A DNA stretch of 64,000 nucleotides from Xanthostigma xanthostigma (lineage: Eukaryota; Arthropoda; Insecta; Raphidioptera; Raphidiidae), in assembly GCA_963575645.1 (NCBI GenBank), contig OY754465.1, positions 45,596,401 through 45,660,400 on the forward strand. Reading direction: 5' to 3'. The number at the start of each line of letters is the position of its first letter. The stretch's first letter is position 1. A program made the position numbers and the translations under genes. The notes under the pieces were generated by a model that saw only the letters and a list, made by a program, of their open reading frames with translations, searched no databases and was not told the DNA's origin. Shown piece by piece: positions 1 to 10,688 of this stretch.

Positions 1-600
1 ATTTAAAAAAAAATTGTTTTATACACAGATAACAAATGTTTTTTTCATAAAAAATACCAAATTATTTACTTTATGTCAGACGTTTTTTTACATAAAATAA
101 CGAAAACTAAAGTTGCCAAAAAGAAAAATCTATAGAACCTAGTCTAAATGGAAATTTATTTGCTCACGCGATACAGCTGCAGCCTTCTATGTACGGAATG
201 TCACCATAGTCATATATTTTCTATGCAGGCATTCTAATATACATGGAGATCTTGAACGTTGAAATTTATCATTTTCTGTCCGATTAATCGGTCGTAGTGC
301 ACAAATCCAGAAATATTTCTGCAACTGTCTGTTATCCCCTGTGAACGTGTGCCTGGGTAATTACATACCAGTTCCACATGCAAATTGCATCCGTTAATTA
401 ATTAGACGTCGCGACGGCGTTACGTAACATTAAACTGATCGCCACGCGTCACGCATTGCTGTGTCGGATCACATTAATTACTCGCCTTATTACATTAAAT
501 CACAAGGCTGGTCCAAAAGACATCTCGGTAAGACAGCTTATAAAAGCTTTGTTCCTGCACTAAGTTTGTTCTTGCACCTAGTGTAACAGTTAAAAAAATT
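1..600. other. non-coding stretch, no gene seen
   Basis: There is no coding frame or recognisable repeat boundary until about 570. The part around 360-510 is less AT-rich and contains paired TTAATTAA and ACGTCGCGACG-like words. It reads like unique intergenic or intronic DNA rather than a transposon. Confidence 0.4.
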
Positions 601-1240
601 CCAGCCAATTGGGCGACGGGACCATTCCAACTTCAAAAATGTTGACATTTAATTATAATAAAGAAATAAAATTTGAGATATCGCGTGAGGTGACGCGGGT
701 AATGAGTAGTATTCAATATGATATTAACTATTCGTTGCCATGGTTACCTACATAATATGTTCCATGTCATGTAAAAATTAATCAAAGCATGCCTAACTAG
801 TTTATTTCTGACAGATCCATAAAACAAAAGAGCGGCTGATTTTTTTTATTTTAAAAATATTTCCGAAACTATAAAGTTTAAAAAAGAATTTTTTTTACAA
901 AACTTTCTTGAAAAAATAAATAAAATAATAAGCCGTTATGAAAAGTATACCATTATTATATAAAAAACACCGTTATAGCATATATCTCTTCTGCGCATGC
1001 GCCGATTTTCCCCAAAAACAATAGGGCTCTTCATATTTGCATACCAAACATCCTCCCAAAATTTGGTTTCAATCCGTTCATCCGTTTGACCTGTATCGTG
1101 TTCACAGACAAACAGACTAACAGACGCAAAAATATGTTTTTTGGATTCGGAGACCTCAAAACGGAAAGATATTGTAAACATTTGAAAAAGTGATTTTTGA
1201 CCTAAACTAGTAGGTACCACTTGTGGGTTGGAATGGTAAA
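601..1240 (+). repeat. dispersed repeat family A, copy 1
   Basis: About 640 bp that recurs at 28260-28862 and, inverted, at 49529-50183. Shared landmarks are CCAGCCAATTGGGCGACGGG at one end and TTGTGGGTTGGAATGGTA at the other, with a middle containing CGTGTTCACAGAC and CAAACGGAT-like words. This copy is also flanked by an inverted 14-bp pair (CACCTAGTGTAACA near 574-587, its complement near 1622-1637), so it may sit inside a TIR element of about 1.06 kb. Apparent short frames inside are not genes, because the three copies do not share a reading frame. Confidence 0.75.
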
Positions 1241-2140
1241 ATTGAAAAAAAGTATTTAATTTAAAGTTTGAATTATTTTTTTTGCATAACATGTTGACCT
1301 ATAAATAAATAAATAAAATTTATATCAATAATTTACCAAACAAGTAGGTTCAACTACGAGTCGATGTTTTTTTTTTATATCTGGTAAAAATTTCGGTCCA
1401 AAATCTTTAATAGTTCTTGAGATATTACGCCCACAAACTTCGAAAATGATGTTTTGAAAACGCGTTTAAAAAAAATCAGGTTTGATAGTGAATGTAATAA
1501 TCAATTAACATCTTAACTATTATTGTAACGAAAATCATTTTGTAATTTTGTAGGCATATTCTACATAATATTTCCAACAATTTTAGGCAAAAACAATAAT
1601 ATTAATAAATATTTTTGAGTTGTTACACTAGGTGTAGGAGTCCCTATAAAATAACTGCTTTTCATGGTGTAGTAAAATGACCCCTTTTCGCATTAGTGTG
1701 TAAAGTACAACAATAGTATTGCGATTTTACCAATTTAATAGTTACATCTCTATCGGATGTCATTTAAATCCGTATAAGCGACAGAGAAGCAAAGTAGGCG
1801 CTGAATAGTCTACATAGATACCAATATGGTCGAACGTGAACTGTCAAAAATATTATAATATAGGTACTTATTGTGATGTGAAAATCAGCAATTTTTTCCA
1901 ATTGGAAAGTAAATTTATTTGTTTAAATTATAAATCGCATGTTTATTATAGAAAAAAATAAATATTTAAGACGAATTTTTCAAATTATTTAAAAATATAT
2001 AAATTGTGAAAATTGATGACAGCCAAATTAATTTTTACTTAATCTGTAATTAGCTTTCTGGGAACAAATTAAACGGAAAGCAATATAAGAAACTCTTGCC
2101 ATTGGTTCCTAAATCCTAGAATTATTTTTCACATTTAAAA
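1241..2140. other. AT-rich non-coding stretch
   Basis: No coding frame, RNA gene or clear repeat boundary is seen, apart from the CACCTAGTGTAACA complement near 1622-1637 that pairs with 574-587. Confidence 0.4.
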
Positions 2141-2142
2141 GC

Positions 2143-2500
2143 ACCTGTTACGCATAAACCTGCACGGCCTGCATAGCACAAACCTGCAACGTGCACGGTG
2201 TCGCACACTAGACCAGCACAAACCAGCAATTTTTAGTGGAAGTTTCGTAATGGGCGGTTACAGTTTACAGGTTACAGTTTTTCTGTTGCTTTATCAATGG
2301 AAATTAATTCATGATAACGACACATCACTAGCTTTATCTCTGGTATAGACAGACATTGCAGTGATGCGACGGTCATTGCTGGCTGCTGGTTGCAGGTGCT
2401 AGTCTAATGTGCGCTATTCTGTTAAATAACATGGTTTTTTCGATCAGTGCTGTGCAGGTCGTGCAGGTTTATGCTTGACAAGTGTGTGCGATCTTTTATA
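2143..2500 (+). mobile_element. MITE family with CCTGCACG-rich ends, copy 1
   Basis: The left end (cataaacctgcacggcc) is the imperfect inverted complement of the right end (gtgcaggtcgtgcaggttta) near 2452-2472. Related copies with matching internal words (agcacaaaccagcaa, ttgctgg, aatgtgcgct, gttaaataac) lie at about 38812-39050 and 45893-46222. There is no coding capacity. The superfamily is not assigned, because I could not fix a target-site duplication. Confidence 0.5.
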
Positions 2501-2547
2501 CAGATTTTGGTTTGAATGTTTGCTAATTGTAATTATTTTTGTTTCAG

Positions 2548-2607
2548 ATAATTTCCAGTTACTAATTTTACGAACCTAATATAAGAGATACTTCTGAAGT
2601 TTCTACT
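2548..2607 (+). other. possible small non-coding exon
   Basis: A pyrimidine-rich stretch ending TTTGTTTCAG precedes about 60 bp that end directly at GTGAGTAAT, a good 5' splice site. All three frames contain early stops, so this could only be an untranslated exon. It is a splice-signal observation without homology support and may be chance in AT-rich DNA. Confidence 0.15.
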
Positions 2608-2706
2608 GGTGAGTAATATAATTTGCGAAACTGTTTAAAACACAATAATTAATTAATAATGCTAGTATCTTAGGCGCTTAGGGCTATTTGAAATTATAGT
2701 AAATAA

Positions 2707-3258
2707 GGGTGGCCACAGACCTGCAAAACCAGGAATTATCAGGGAAATTAATGTAACGTGGAAATATCAGGAAATTTTACAAAGTATCAGGGAGAAATAG
2801 CATTTTGGATTTAAAATTTTTTTGTTGTTGTTTAAAACTGCCTTCAGACGTGAAAAACGTTTTTACAAGTTTTATAAATACCTGGTGATTGAGCCTGGTG
2901 TTTAACCTTCAATTTGGTATTTTTTTTTGTTTATATGCGACTATTTATAGCATATCGGTGATTAAGTGAAAAGTAACTTTTGGTTTTTTACCGTCGACAT
3001 CTCTTACTAATGATCGTACAGTAAAAAGAAGGTTTAACTAACTGTGCCACCATTACTTTAAGAGATTGCGTTTTGTATGCTTGAAAAAATGTGAGAAAAT
3101 TGTTTTGATGCTCAATTTCGATTTGAAAAAGTACAAAACAATTACTTTAATCAAAACTTTAAATATCATACAAATAAGATATCAAAATCATGGAAAAGTA
3201 TAATCCTCGAAATCTGGAATTTTCAGAGAAATTTTAAATCATTTTTCTGTGGCCAGTC
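2707..3258. mobile_element. possible MITE with GGCCACAGA ends
   Basis: The left end GGTGGCCACAGA and right end TCTGTGGCCAG form a terminal inverted repeat of about 11 bp around 550 bp of non-coding sequence. Subterminal words about aggaattatcaggg and ctggaattttcagag are also roughly complementary. No clear target-site duplication was found, so the limits are approximate. Confidence 0.4.
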
Positions 3259-3668
3259 TGTATATAACTTAAATTTGTTTTCAGATAAAGAATGTATCAC
3301 TTAAAATTTCTGTACATTTCTTATAATAATGAGGTTTACCCTAACAGTAATTTTTATTTCGTAGGTCCATATATTTTGCTTCATACTATTCTAAGCGTTA
3401 ATACTGCTATCTTCTATGTAAGTTCTGGGAAAAAATAATGCTATATATTATAATAATGTTTTCTCCAAATTAAAAAGTTGACGAGAAATTTTAATTATCT
3501 CTCCCTCCTTTTAAATAAGATTTGGTGAAATTTTGTCACCATACTATTCAACGGGATGAGACAACCTCTACTATGATCTATTGGTAGGAAAGACTACAGT
3601 GAAAATATTGAGATCTCAACAGTCTTGGCTGATTGTGGTTTTGTTTATGTGTAAATAATCTTACCACT

Positions 3669-4970
3669 GAATGAATTAGTGATGTGTCGCTCCTGAGCGA
3701 GTCGCTCATAATGAACGACTCCTTTCTCGGAGCGGAGCGAGTCGCTCTTTTTTTGTGAATGACTCACTCCGACCGCCATTGCTCTGTGCTGAGCTGTTCT
3801 GTACTGTTGCATTCGCACATTTACAGAGCGCACACAGCACAGTCCACAGAGGCAGTAGTGAATGTAGCACGTACGGAGTTATCTTTGCTGAGTCATTTAA
3901 TGTTGGCACACTGTAAGTTCAATTCAAACTTTATTAGTCAAAAACACATTTAAAATTGTACAGACATTGTCAATAAAAAAGTGATACAGAAATAGAAAAG
4001 ATACAGAATTACAGTAAATTTGGATATATTTTTTTAAAACTTTGTGTCATATTGCACATATAATATTCGTCAAAACTGTAAAATGGTTCTAAGATCAAAA
4101 ATTGCTTTGTGAATTTTTTAAAATATTTAAAAGAAAGTCCTTTTATTTTCTCCGGTAAAAGGGTAAAAAGTTTATGTTCTGGGCATTGCTGACTAATTTT
4201 TAAGCGGTGATACATCACAAGAACTTCATTTTTGCTTCTGGTATCATAGTTATGATGATCGGCACCGGTTGATAAATTATCAATATTTGCTTTAAAGTAA
4301 CACAACACGTTGAAGATATACAAGTTAAAAACAGTCATATTTTTTGTAGTAAGAGAATTTTACCTACATCTGAGGCGCAGCCACAAAGGAATATTCCATA
4401 AGAGATGTTAGAATGGAAAAAAGCAAAATAGACTAACCTTAGTGTCTCAGGAGACACTATTTTTTTTAGTTTATACAAGGAGTATATTGCCTTGGCTACT
4501 TTACCACAAACACCATGTATATGTTGTTTCCAAGATAATTTTGAGTCTAAGGTAATACCTAAAAATTGAACTGGTTTACTTAAATTGATGGGAGTTACAT
4601 CTTTTTGTGTGTAATAGTATTAAGCTTACAGTGACTTAAACCATTCACATTGACGTCGTTGACAAAGATATAATATTGTAACAATAAACATCATTATTGT
4701 TAAGCTTTTATTATACTTTATAGTTTATCCGAAATGCGAATAATAGAAGATCAGAATCCTATTAAAATGAGCTCAGAGCTGAGTGTGTGTATTGTGCTAT
4801 GCAATGCTATGTGCCTCCTGAGCATGCATGATGACAGTTCACACCTCTGCAGTCGGCACTCTTGTGTAGTGCGTTCCTTTGAACGAATTGCTCTGAACGA
4901 CTCTTTTTAGTAAGCGGAACGCACGAAGCTCCCAATAAAGAGTCATGTTGGACACATCACTAGAATGAAT
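3669..4970. mobile_element. hAT-type non-autonomous element with 8-bp TSD
   Basis: The element spans 3677-4962 and is bounded by TAGTGATGTGTC at the left and GACACATCACTA at the right, a perfect terminal inverted repeat. It is flanked on both sides by the identical octamer GAATGAAT (3669-3676 and 4963-4970). An 8-bp duplication with TAGTGATG-type ends is characteristic of hAT transposons. The subterminal regions are full of gagcgagtcgctc-type inverted words, which could bind transposase. There is no transposase. The middle carries a LINE fragment (3915-4560) on the opposite strand. Confidence 0.8.
3915..4560 (-). pseudogene. LINE (jockey/CR1-type) reverse transcriptase 3' fragment
   Basis: The minus strand encodes the end of a non-LTR reverse transcriptase in at least two frames. 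From about 4560 it reads LGITLDSKLSW, a QHIHGVC-type segment, SLYKLKK, then SNISYGIFLCG, and it stops near 4352. The next frame (4338-4009) carries HNYDTRSKNEV and a downstream segment typical of the C-terminus of jockey/CR1-like proteins. A poly(A)-signal-like AATAAAG, on the minus strand, lies near 3925, which suggests the LINE 3' end. There is no catalytic YxDD region, and the 5' part and endonuclease are missing. The fragment lies inside the hAT element. Confidence 0.75.
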
Positions 4971-5620
4971 ACTTCATTTTTCGGCTTTTCGTGCTCGTCA
5001 CTATAAACTTGGTTGTGTTTTGAAGAACACACATGCCACTGTTTATTGACCGTAACCTACTTAAGTCTGCCTTGTTTTTGTATCCCCGCGGCGTTATTAC
5101 GTGGGCGTATGTAAGCGGTCTTTGATGTGCGTCCGCACTCTCATGACTTCCTTTAGAACACAACGCCGGTATGTTGGATATTGTTCTAAACATTGCAAAC
5201 ATCTAAAATCAGTTATAGTGCGGATTAGACTTGAGAATAATCGAAAGCTTGCTGCTTGAATGCTTGTTATGATCGAATGATTCATTCGAAATAAGTCTTT
5301 CGCATGTTGTATTAATAGGGCTAGTATTTAACGCGGCGACAAATTGATCAGAATTAGGGATTACAAATAATAAAAGTGGGTAGCAAAAATAGTAGATTGG
5401 TAGCTGCTGAGGAGGCTAGTATTAAATAACAAGTAGCAGCTTAACAATCAGTTGTAAGCTTTGTTTTAATTTAAACTGGCATCGAGTTTTTGTTTGGGGA
5501 ACTGAATTTATTGTTAAGCGGAAACTTAAAAAATAGAAAATGGGCATTTCTAAATACTCACATAATATCTTTAAAGTTAAAATCAAATAATATACAAAGA
5601 AACAATATTTAGAACCGTAA
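4971..5620. other. non-coding stretch, nothing assigned
   Basis: There is a moderately GC-rich patch at 5040-5180 without a convincing reading frame. Short frames on the minus strand lack homology that I can recognise. Confidence 0.35.
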
Positions 5621-5627
5621 TATAAAA

Positions 5628-5705
5628 CCGCCATCGCATCGACACGACCCCGTAATTGTTTTATAAAGAACTCCCGCCAAACGCTCTCTGCTTTACACTA
5701 TAGTT
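5628..5705 (-). repeat. short dispersed repeat with CGATGGCG and GGGGTCGTG words
   Basis: On + it reads cgccatcgcatcgacacgac followed by cccgtaattgtttt. The same unit is found at 37825-37930 in the same orientation and, in the opposite orientation, as a tandem cluster at 24585-24825. Confidence 0.55.
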
Positions 5706-5895
5706 GTTATAATACAATCTTTGCCACCCCACTGTTAATATTAGTCGCCATGTCATTATTTATAGTACCTCGTCTATGATTTTAAATAAACTTGCTTAAT
5801 AATATGTTCGTAACTTAAAGTAGCAGCCATTATTCACTTGTTATAAATACCTTGCGTTTGAAGCTCGTCTAATATAATTATTAAAAAATTAAATT

Positions 5896-6375
5896 AAAAA
5901 ATATTTTTAACAAAAAAATTGAACCGACTTCACACTAAAAAGTAAAAAATAATTGCGTATTGAAATGTTTTGGAGTCGGTGTCAGCCAAAGTGAAATCTA
6001 TTCCGAGAACTACACTGACTCCAAAACATTTCAATACGCAATTATTTTTTACTTTTTAGTGTGAAGTCGGTTCAATTTTTTTGTTAAAAATATTTTATTT
6101 TTCTCTTTTTAGTGTTAATCTAACAAATCGGTGAACATACATAAAAAACATTATGCGTGCCTTTGAAATTTGAGAGTTTCCCTCGATTTCTCCGGATTCC
6201 ACCATCAGATCCTGACTTGGTTCCGATGGGACCACCTCTGAGGTGCACTCTTTCGAATAAAAAAAAAACTTTGAAAATTGGTCCATAATTGACGGAGAAA
6301 TCGGTGAATATACATAAAAAAAAAATATACAGACGAACATAGAACCTCCTCCTTTTTGTTGAAGTCGGTTAAAAA
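5896..6375 (-). repeat. dispersed composite repeat with AACCGACTTCAA ends and a hairpin
   Basis: It begins with a hairpin at 5896-6099, whose arms carry ttgaaccgacttca and tgaagtcggttcaa and the shared block attgcgtattgaaatg. The body runs to 6375 and ends in gaagtcggttaaaa. The whole composite recurs inverted at 53898-54388. The AACCGACTTCAA box is widespread in arthropod non-autonomous elements as I know them. Gypsy element 1 sits immediately beside it. Confidence 0.7.
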
Positions 6376-6393
6376 TATACAATCGCTGTTAAG

Positions 6394-6560
6394 TGTAATA
6401 AATTTTAATATTTTATTTAAATCATTTTTATTGTTTCCAGTTCGATAGTTTTTAACAGATTGATTTACAAAAATAATTTTAACATAAATCTATAATTGAT
6501 TACATAATAACTAAAATGACATTCTGTAATTATTAAATAAATGACATTCAATATACAACA
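6394..6560 (-). repeat. 3' LTR of gypsy element 1
   Basis: This 167-bp repeat is identical to 10517-10683. On the element strand it starts TGTTGTATATTG and ends TTATTACA. It is very AT-rich and short for a gypsy LTR. Confidence 0.95.
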
Positions 6561-6571
6561 TCTCCCTTTTT
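6561..6571 (-). other. polypurine tract of gypsy element 1
   Basis: On the element strand it reads AAAAAGGGAGA directly before the 3' LTR. This is the expected position and composition of the plus-strand primer for reverse transcription. Confidence 0.85.
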
Positions 6572-6639
6572 AAGAGAATTCTTTTTATTTTATCCAAAAA
6601 AATAATTATTATTCTTTTTATTTAATTGCATAGAAATTG

Positions 6640-9600
6640 TTACTGTATTGTCAATCTGTCTGGAGGCTTTACAACTCTTCCAAACTTAGTTTGTACGTTT
6701 GTATATGATACAGGTTGTTCATCAAATAACATACTTAAATTAGTAACATCTTCAAGTGAATCATCAGAATCGTCAGAATCGTTTACCGTATTGTTATCAT
6801 AATTCAGTGGATTCAAAAATCTACGATTTCGTTCTAGTACTGAATCATGATTCATTTTAATTGTATACGATCTAGGTTTATCATTTTGTTTTATAATTTC
6901 ACCTTCTTCCCATCGTTTTTTATTTAATTTTACTAATACTTTTTCTCCTTCTTTCAAAGTGGAAAGTGGTTTAGCGTTTTTATCATATATTTGTTTTTGT
7001 TGAAGTTGTTTATTTTTCAAATGTTCGTAATGAGATTCTGAGTTATCACTTTTTAAACTTATTGGTAAAATCCCTCTCAGTTTTCTTCCCATTAATAATT
7101 CTGATGGAGATTTACCATTAAGTTCTAACGGAGTATTACGAAGTTCTAACAATGACAAGTACGGATCTTTATTGTCAGCTTTAGCTTTGTACAACATATT
7201 TTTAACAGTTTGTATGTGCCTTTCAGCCATTCCATTTGACTGACTGTATTTTGCACTACTTGTTATGTGTTCAAATTTCCATTCAATACTAAAATTTTTA
7301 AATTGAAAACTACTGAACTGAGGTCCGTTATCTGAAATTATGGTTTCAGGTATTCCATGTCTTGAAAATATTGATTTTAACTGATTTATTACAGCTACAC
7401 TGGTTGTACTTGTCATTTTTGGAATTTCAATGAATTTACTAAAATAGTCTACAATCATTAAATAATTGATATTATCAAACATAAATAAATCCACACCAAG
7501 CTTTTGCCATGCTCTTTTTGGTAATTCATGAGGAATTAACGGTTCTTTTTGCAAGTTATTTTGATACAATTTGCATGTATAGCATTTATTGATTAAATTT
7601 TCAATATCTTTTGTCTTGTTTGGCCAAAAAACGCATTGCTTAGCTCTATTATTACATTTATTAACACCTAAATGATTAAAATGAATTTTTTGTAATAATT
7701 CTTGTCTCAAGGTTTTTGGAACAACTAGTCTGTTATCTAAGAATATTAAATCATTGTAAATTTTTAAGTTATTTTTATATCGTTTATATAAATTTAACTG
7801 ATACTTTTTCCAATTATTTCTTATACATTTTTTTAAATTTTGCATTTCTAAATCATTATTAGTTTCTTTTTTAAATTTTTCCAACTGATTTTTAGTAATA
7901 TTTAAATTTTCAATTAGTGAAAAAACATGACATTCAATATCATCATCTATTTGCGAATATTCACGTAAAGTAGTTGCTCTACTCAACGTATCTGCAATGT
8001 ACATATTTTTTCCAGGGACATGCTTGATATTAAAATCATAAGAAAGAAGTTTTAACATTATGCGTTGTAGTCTTTGAGGACATGACGATAATGGTTTATT
8101 AAAAATACTAATTAAGGGTTTGTGATCTGTTTCGACAGTAATTTTTCGACCAAATGTGTACTGTGAAAATCGATCACAACCATAAAGAATTGCATATAAC
8201 TCTTTTTCAATTTGTGAGTAATTCTTTTGGGTTTCACTTAGTGCTTTTGAAGCATATGCAACAGGTCTTCCCTCTTGCATAATTGTAGCGCCAACACCAT
8301 TTTGAGAAGCATCTACTGATAAAGTTAATGGTTGGTCTACATCAAAAAATTTTAAAACTGGGGGTTTGACTAATAAGTCTTTTAGTTTGTTAAAGGCTTC
8401 ATTCTGTTTAGGACCCCAAAACCAACTAACATTTTTCTTTAAAATTTCCCGTAATGGACTTGTAATTTCTGAGAAATTAGGAATAAAACGGCTTACATAA
8501 GTAGTCATTCCCAAAAATCTTTGAACTGCTTTTTTATCATCAGGTTGAGACATGTTAATTATTGCGTTTAGTTTACTTTTATCTGGTTCTATGCCTTTAT
8601 TTGAAATTTTATGACCTAAGAACACAACTTCTTGTACACAAATTTTTGATTTATTTTTGTTAAATGTTAAACCATATTCACTCGCTCTTTCAAGAACTGT
8701 TTTTAAAATTTTATTATGTTCCTCCAAAGAATTAGCCCATATTAAAATGTCGTCAATGTAAATTTTTACGTTTTCAATATCATCAAAAATTTGTTTAATT
8801 ATTTTTTGGAAAATTTCTGATGCAGAGCTTATTCCGTATGGCAGTCGTAAATAACAATATCTCCCAAATGGCGTATTGAAAGTGCAAAGTAGTGAGCTTT
8901 CCTTATGTAATGGAACTTGCCAAAATCCTTGACTCGCATCCAAGGTTGTAAAATACTTAGCATTTTTGATCTTACAAATTATTTCATCAATTGTCGGAAT
9001 TTTAAAATGTTCTCTTTTTATATACTTATTTAATTGTCTTGGATCTAAGCAAATTCGAAGACTACCATTAGGTTTTCGGACTAAAACTATAGAATTTACC
9101 CATTCTGTAGGAAAATTTACCTTTTTGATTATTTTATTTTTTTCTAAATTATCTAATTCTTTTTTAAGTTCGTTTTCTAAAGCAAAAGGTATTTTCCTTG
9201 GAGGATGTATAATCGGTATTGCATTTTCATTTAAAATTATTTTATGTGGTTCAACATTTAACACTCCTGTATGATCAAAACTAGAACTATAATTTTCTAA
9301 TAAACTATTCAGAGCTGCATCATCTATACTCATCACTCGTTTAATTAATTTCAGTTCAATACATGTTTGTAGACCAAGTACAGGCGGTGAGTATGGATGA
9401 TCAACTATATAAAAATATACCAAAAATTTCTTATTTTCGTATTGACAATTCAAATAGCAAGTGCCAATTATATTTACTCTTGTACCTGAGTACGTTGTTA
9501 AATTATTCTGATTCTTTGAAAGTGATTTAGATTCCAAATTCAACATTTTGAATATATTAATAGGTATGCAATTAACTTGTGCACCGGTATCTATTTTGAA

Positions 9601-10455
9601 TTTAATATTTTTATCGTTTATATTTAAATTAACTGTCCAAATTTTTTCATTATCATTTTTAGAATCATTAATCATTCCCAAAAACAATGTATTTTCTTCA
9701 GAACAATTTACTTCGTTAATATTTTTAGTATGACACTGGCTTGCAAAGTGATTAAATTTTTGGCATTTATTGCATTTCTTTTTATATGCGGGACATCGAT
9801 TCTTAGGATGGTTATTACCACACTTACCACATTTTCTTCTCGTGTTCTGTGTAACCTCCTTTTCTTCTGTTTTCTTGAGTGCCATTATTGCTCCTCCAGC
9901 GATGTTCTGTGATTCTTCATTAGCTGTTTCTGCAGATCTGCATCTTTGGACTACCCTTTCTAGTGTCATTTCGTCATCTTGCAGAATGCTCTTGCGAACT
10001 TCATTGTTGATGATACCGCATATTATTCTCGTTTTTATCAAATCGTCTTTCAATTGACCAAACTCACAATTACTAGCTTGATTTTTTAATTCGGTGACGT
10101 ATTGATCAATTGTCTCGTTGATTTGCTGATTTCTAGTAAAAAATTTGTGACGTTCATAAGTAAGATGTGTTTTTGAATTGAAATAGTCTGTGAACTTCTT
10201 CAAAAGTACGTCTATTTTATCGGTTTCATTGGGACCAAACGTAAATGTGTTGTAAATACATATACATTGATGTCCAACATAGTGTAATAAAATAGCGCAT
10301 TGTACATCTTCCGGTTTTTTGTTCGTTTCACTCGCCTTTATATAAATATTGAAATACTGCATCCACTGATTCCAGTTTTCTTTCAAATTTCCATCCATGC
10401 ACATGGTAGGTAATACGCGATCCGACATCTTGAACTTAATTCTTATCTTATGCAA
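6640..10455 (-). CDS. Gag-Pol polyprotein of gypsy element 1
   Basis: A single 1271-aa frame encodes capsid-like Gag, protease, reverse transcriptase, RNase H and integrase. Visible landmarks are two zinc knuckles at C209-C221 (an unusual CX2CX3HX4C spacing) and C228-C241 (canonical CX2CX4HX4C). The aspartic protease has DTGA at D289. The RT catalytic box is YIDD at 566-569. RNase H has SVDASQNGVG near 713 and ETDHKPL near 776. Integrase has an HHCC finger near 925-960, and a catalytic triad including D1042 (SDNGPQF) and E1078, separated by 35 residues. The C-terminus ends near KPPDRL. Another methionine at residue 10 begins a more Gag-like start (MSDRVLP), so the first nine residues may not be translated. 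Gag and Pol are fused without a frameshift. It resembles the insect K02A2.6-like/mag group; that subgroup placement is inference. Confidence 0.95.
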   Translation of the reverse strand: MHKIRIKFKMSDRVLPTMCMDGNLKENWNQWMQYFNIYIKASETNKKPEDVQCAILLHYVGHQCICIYNTFTFGPNETDKIDVLLKKFTDYFNSKTHLTYERHKFFTRNQQINETIDQYVTELKNQASNCEFGQLKDDLIKTRIICGIINNEVRKSILQDDEMTLERVVQRCRSAETANEESQNIAGGAIMALKKTEEKEVTQNTRRKCGKCGNNHPKNRCPAYKKKCNKCQKFNHFASQCHTKNINEVNCSEENTLFLGMINDSKNDNEKIWTVNLNINDKNIKFKIDTGAQVNCIPINIFKMLNLESKSLSKNQNNLTTYSGTRVNIIGTCYLNCQYENKKFLVYFYIVDHPYSPPVLGLQTCIELKLIKRVMSIDDAALNSLLENYSSSFDHTGVLNVEPHKIILNENAIPIIHPPRKIPFALENELKKELDNLEKNKIIKKVNFPTEWVNSIVLVRKPNGSLRICLDPRQLNKYIKREHFKIPTIDEIICKIKNAKYFTTLDASQGFWQVPLHKESSLLCTFNTPFGRYCYLRLPYGISSASEIFQKIIKQIFDDIENVKIYIDDILIWANSLEEHNKILKTVLERASEYGLTFNKNKSKICVQEVVFLGHKISNKGIEPDKSKLNAIINMSQPDDKKAVQRFLGMTTYVSRFIPNFSEITSPLREILKKNVSWFWGPKQNEAFNKLKDLLVKPPVLKFFDVDQPLTLSVDASQNGVGATIMQEGRPVAYASKALSETQKNYSQIEKELYAILYGCDRFSQYTFGRKITVETDHKPLISIFNKPLSSCPQRLQRIMLKLLSYDFNIKHVPGKNMYIADTLSRATTLREYSQIDDDIECHVFSLIENLNITKNQLEKFKKETNNDLEMQNLKKCIRNNWKKYQLNLYKRYKNNLKIYNDLIFLDNRLVVPKTLRQELLQKIHFNHLGVNKCNNRAKQCVFWPNKTKDIENLINKCYTCKLYQNNLQKEPLIPHELPKRAWQKLGVDLFMFDNINYLMIVDYFSKFIEIPKMTSTTSVAVINQLKSIFSRHGIPETIISDNGPQFSSFQFKNFSIEWKFEHITSSAKYSQSNGMAERHIQTVKNMLYKAKADNKDPYLSLLELRNTPLELNGKSPSELLMGRKLRGILPISLKSDNSESHYEHLKNKQLQQKQIYDKNAKPLSTLKEGEKVLVKLNKKRWEEGEIIKQNDKPRSYTIKMNHDSVLERNRRFLNPLNYDNNTVNDSDDSDDSLEDVTNLSMLFDEQPVSYTNVQTKFGRVVKPPDRLTIQ

Positions 10456-10498
10456 TCAACAATTTTATTTCTTTATACTCAATTTATTAAATTTTGTC

Positions 10499-10516
10499 GC
10501 TTAATCCTCGTCGCCA
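10499..10516 (-). other. tRNA primer-binding site of gypsy element 1
   Basis: On the element strand, TGGCGACGAGGAT follows the 5' LTR with no spacer. From memory, this complements the 3' end of insect tRNA-Ser(GCU) plus CCA (...ATCCTCGTCGCCA). The tRNA identity is recalled and not checked. Confidence 0.75.
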
Positions 10517-10683
10517 TGTAATAAATTTTAATATTTTATTTAAATCATTTTTATTGTTTCCAGTTCGATAGTTTTTAACAGATTGATTTACAAAAATAAT
10601 TTTAACATAAATCTATAATTGATTACATAATAACTAAAATGACATTCTGTAATTATTAAATAAATGACATTCAATATACAACA
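10517..10683 (-). repeat. 5' LTR of gypsy element 1
   Basis: A 167-bp copy identical to the 3' LTR at 6394-6560. It is followed on + by the TSD ttaag at 10684-10688. Confidence 0.95.
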
Positions 10684-10688
10684 TTAAG

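Larger units (their letters stand above)
6389..10688 (-). mobile_element. complete Ty3/gypsy LTR retrotransposon 1
   Basis: This is a full-length element on the minus strand. The LTRs at 6394-6560 and 10517-10683 are both 167 bp, TG...CA bounded and identical as far as I can read. The five-base TTAAG flanks both ends (6389-6393 and 10684-10688). The primer-binding site abuts the 5' LTR and a polypurine tract abuts the 3' LTR. A single uninterrupted Gag-Pol frame fills the interior, and there is no env frame. Identical LTRs and an open frame imply a recent and possibly still mobile insertion. Confidence 0.95.

Noticed and set aside
936..1292. 118-aa minus-strand frame
   Set aside because: It lies in dispersed repeat family A; related but shorter frames in the other copies are broken, and there is no domain.
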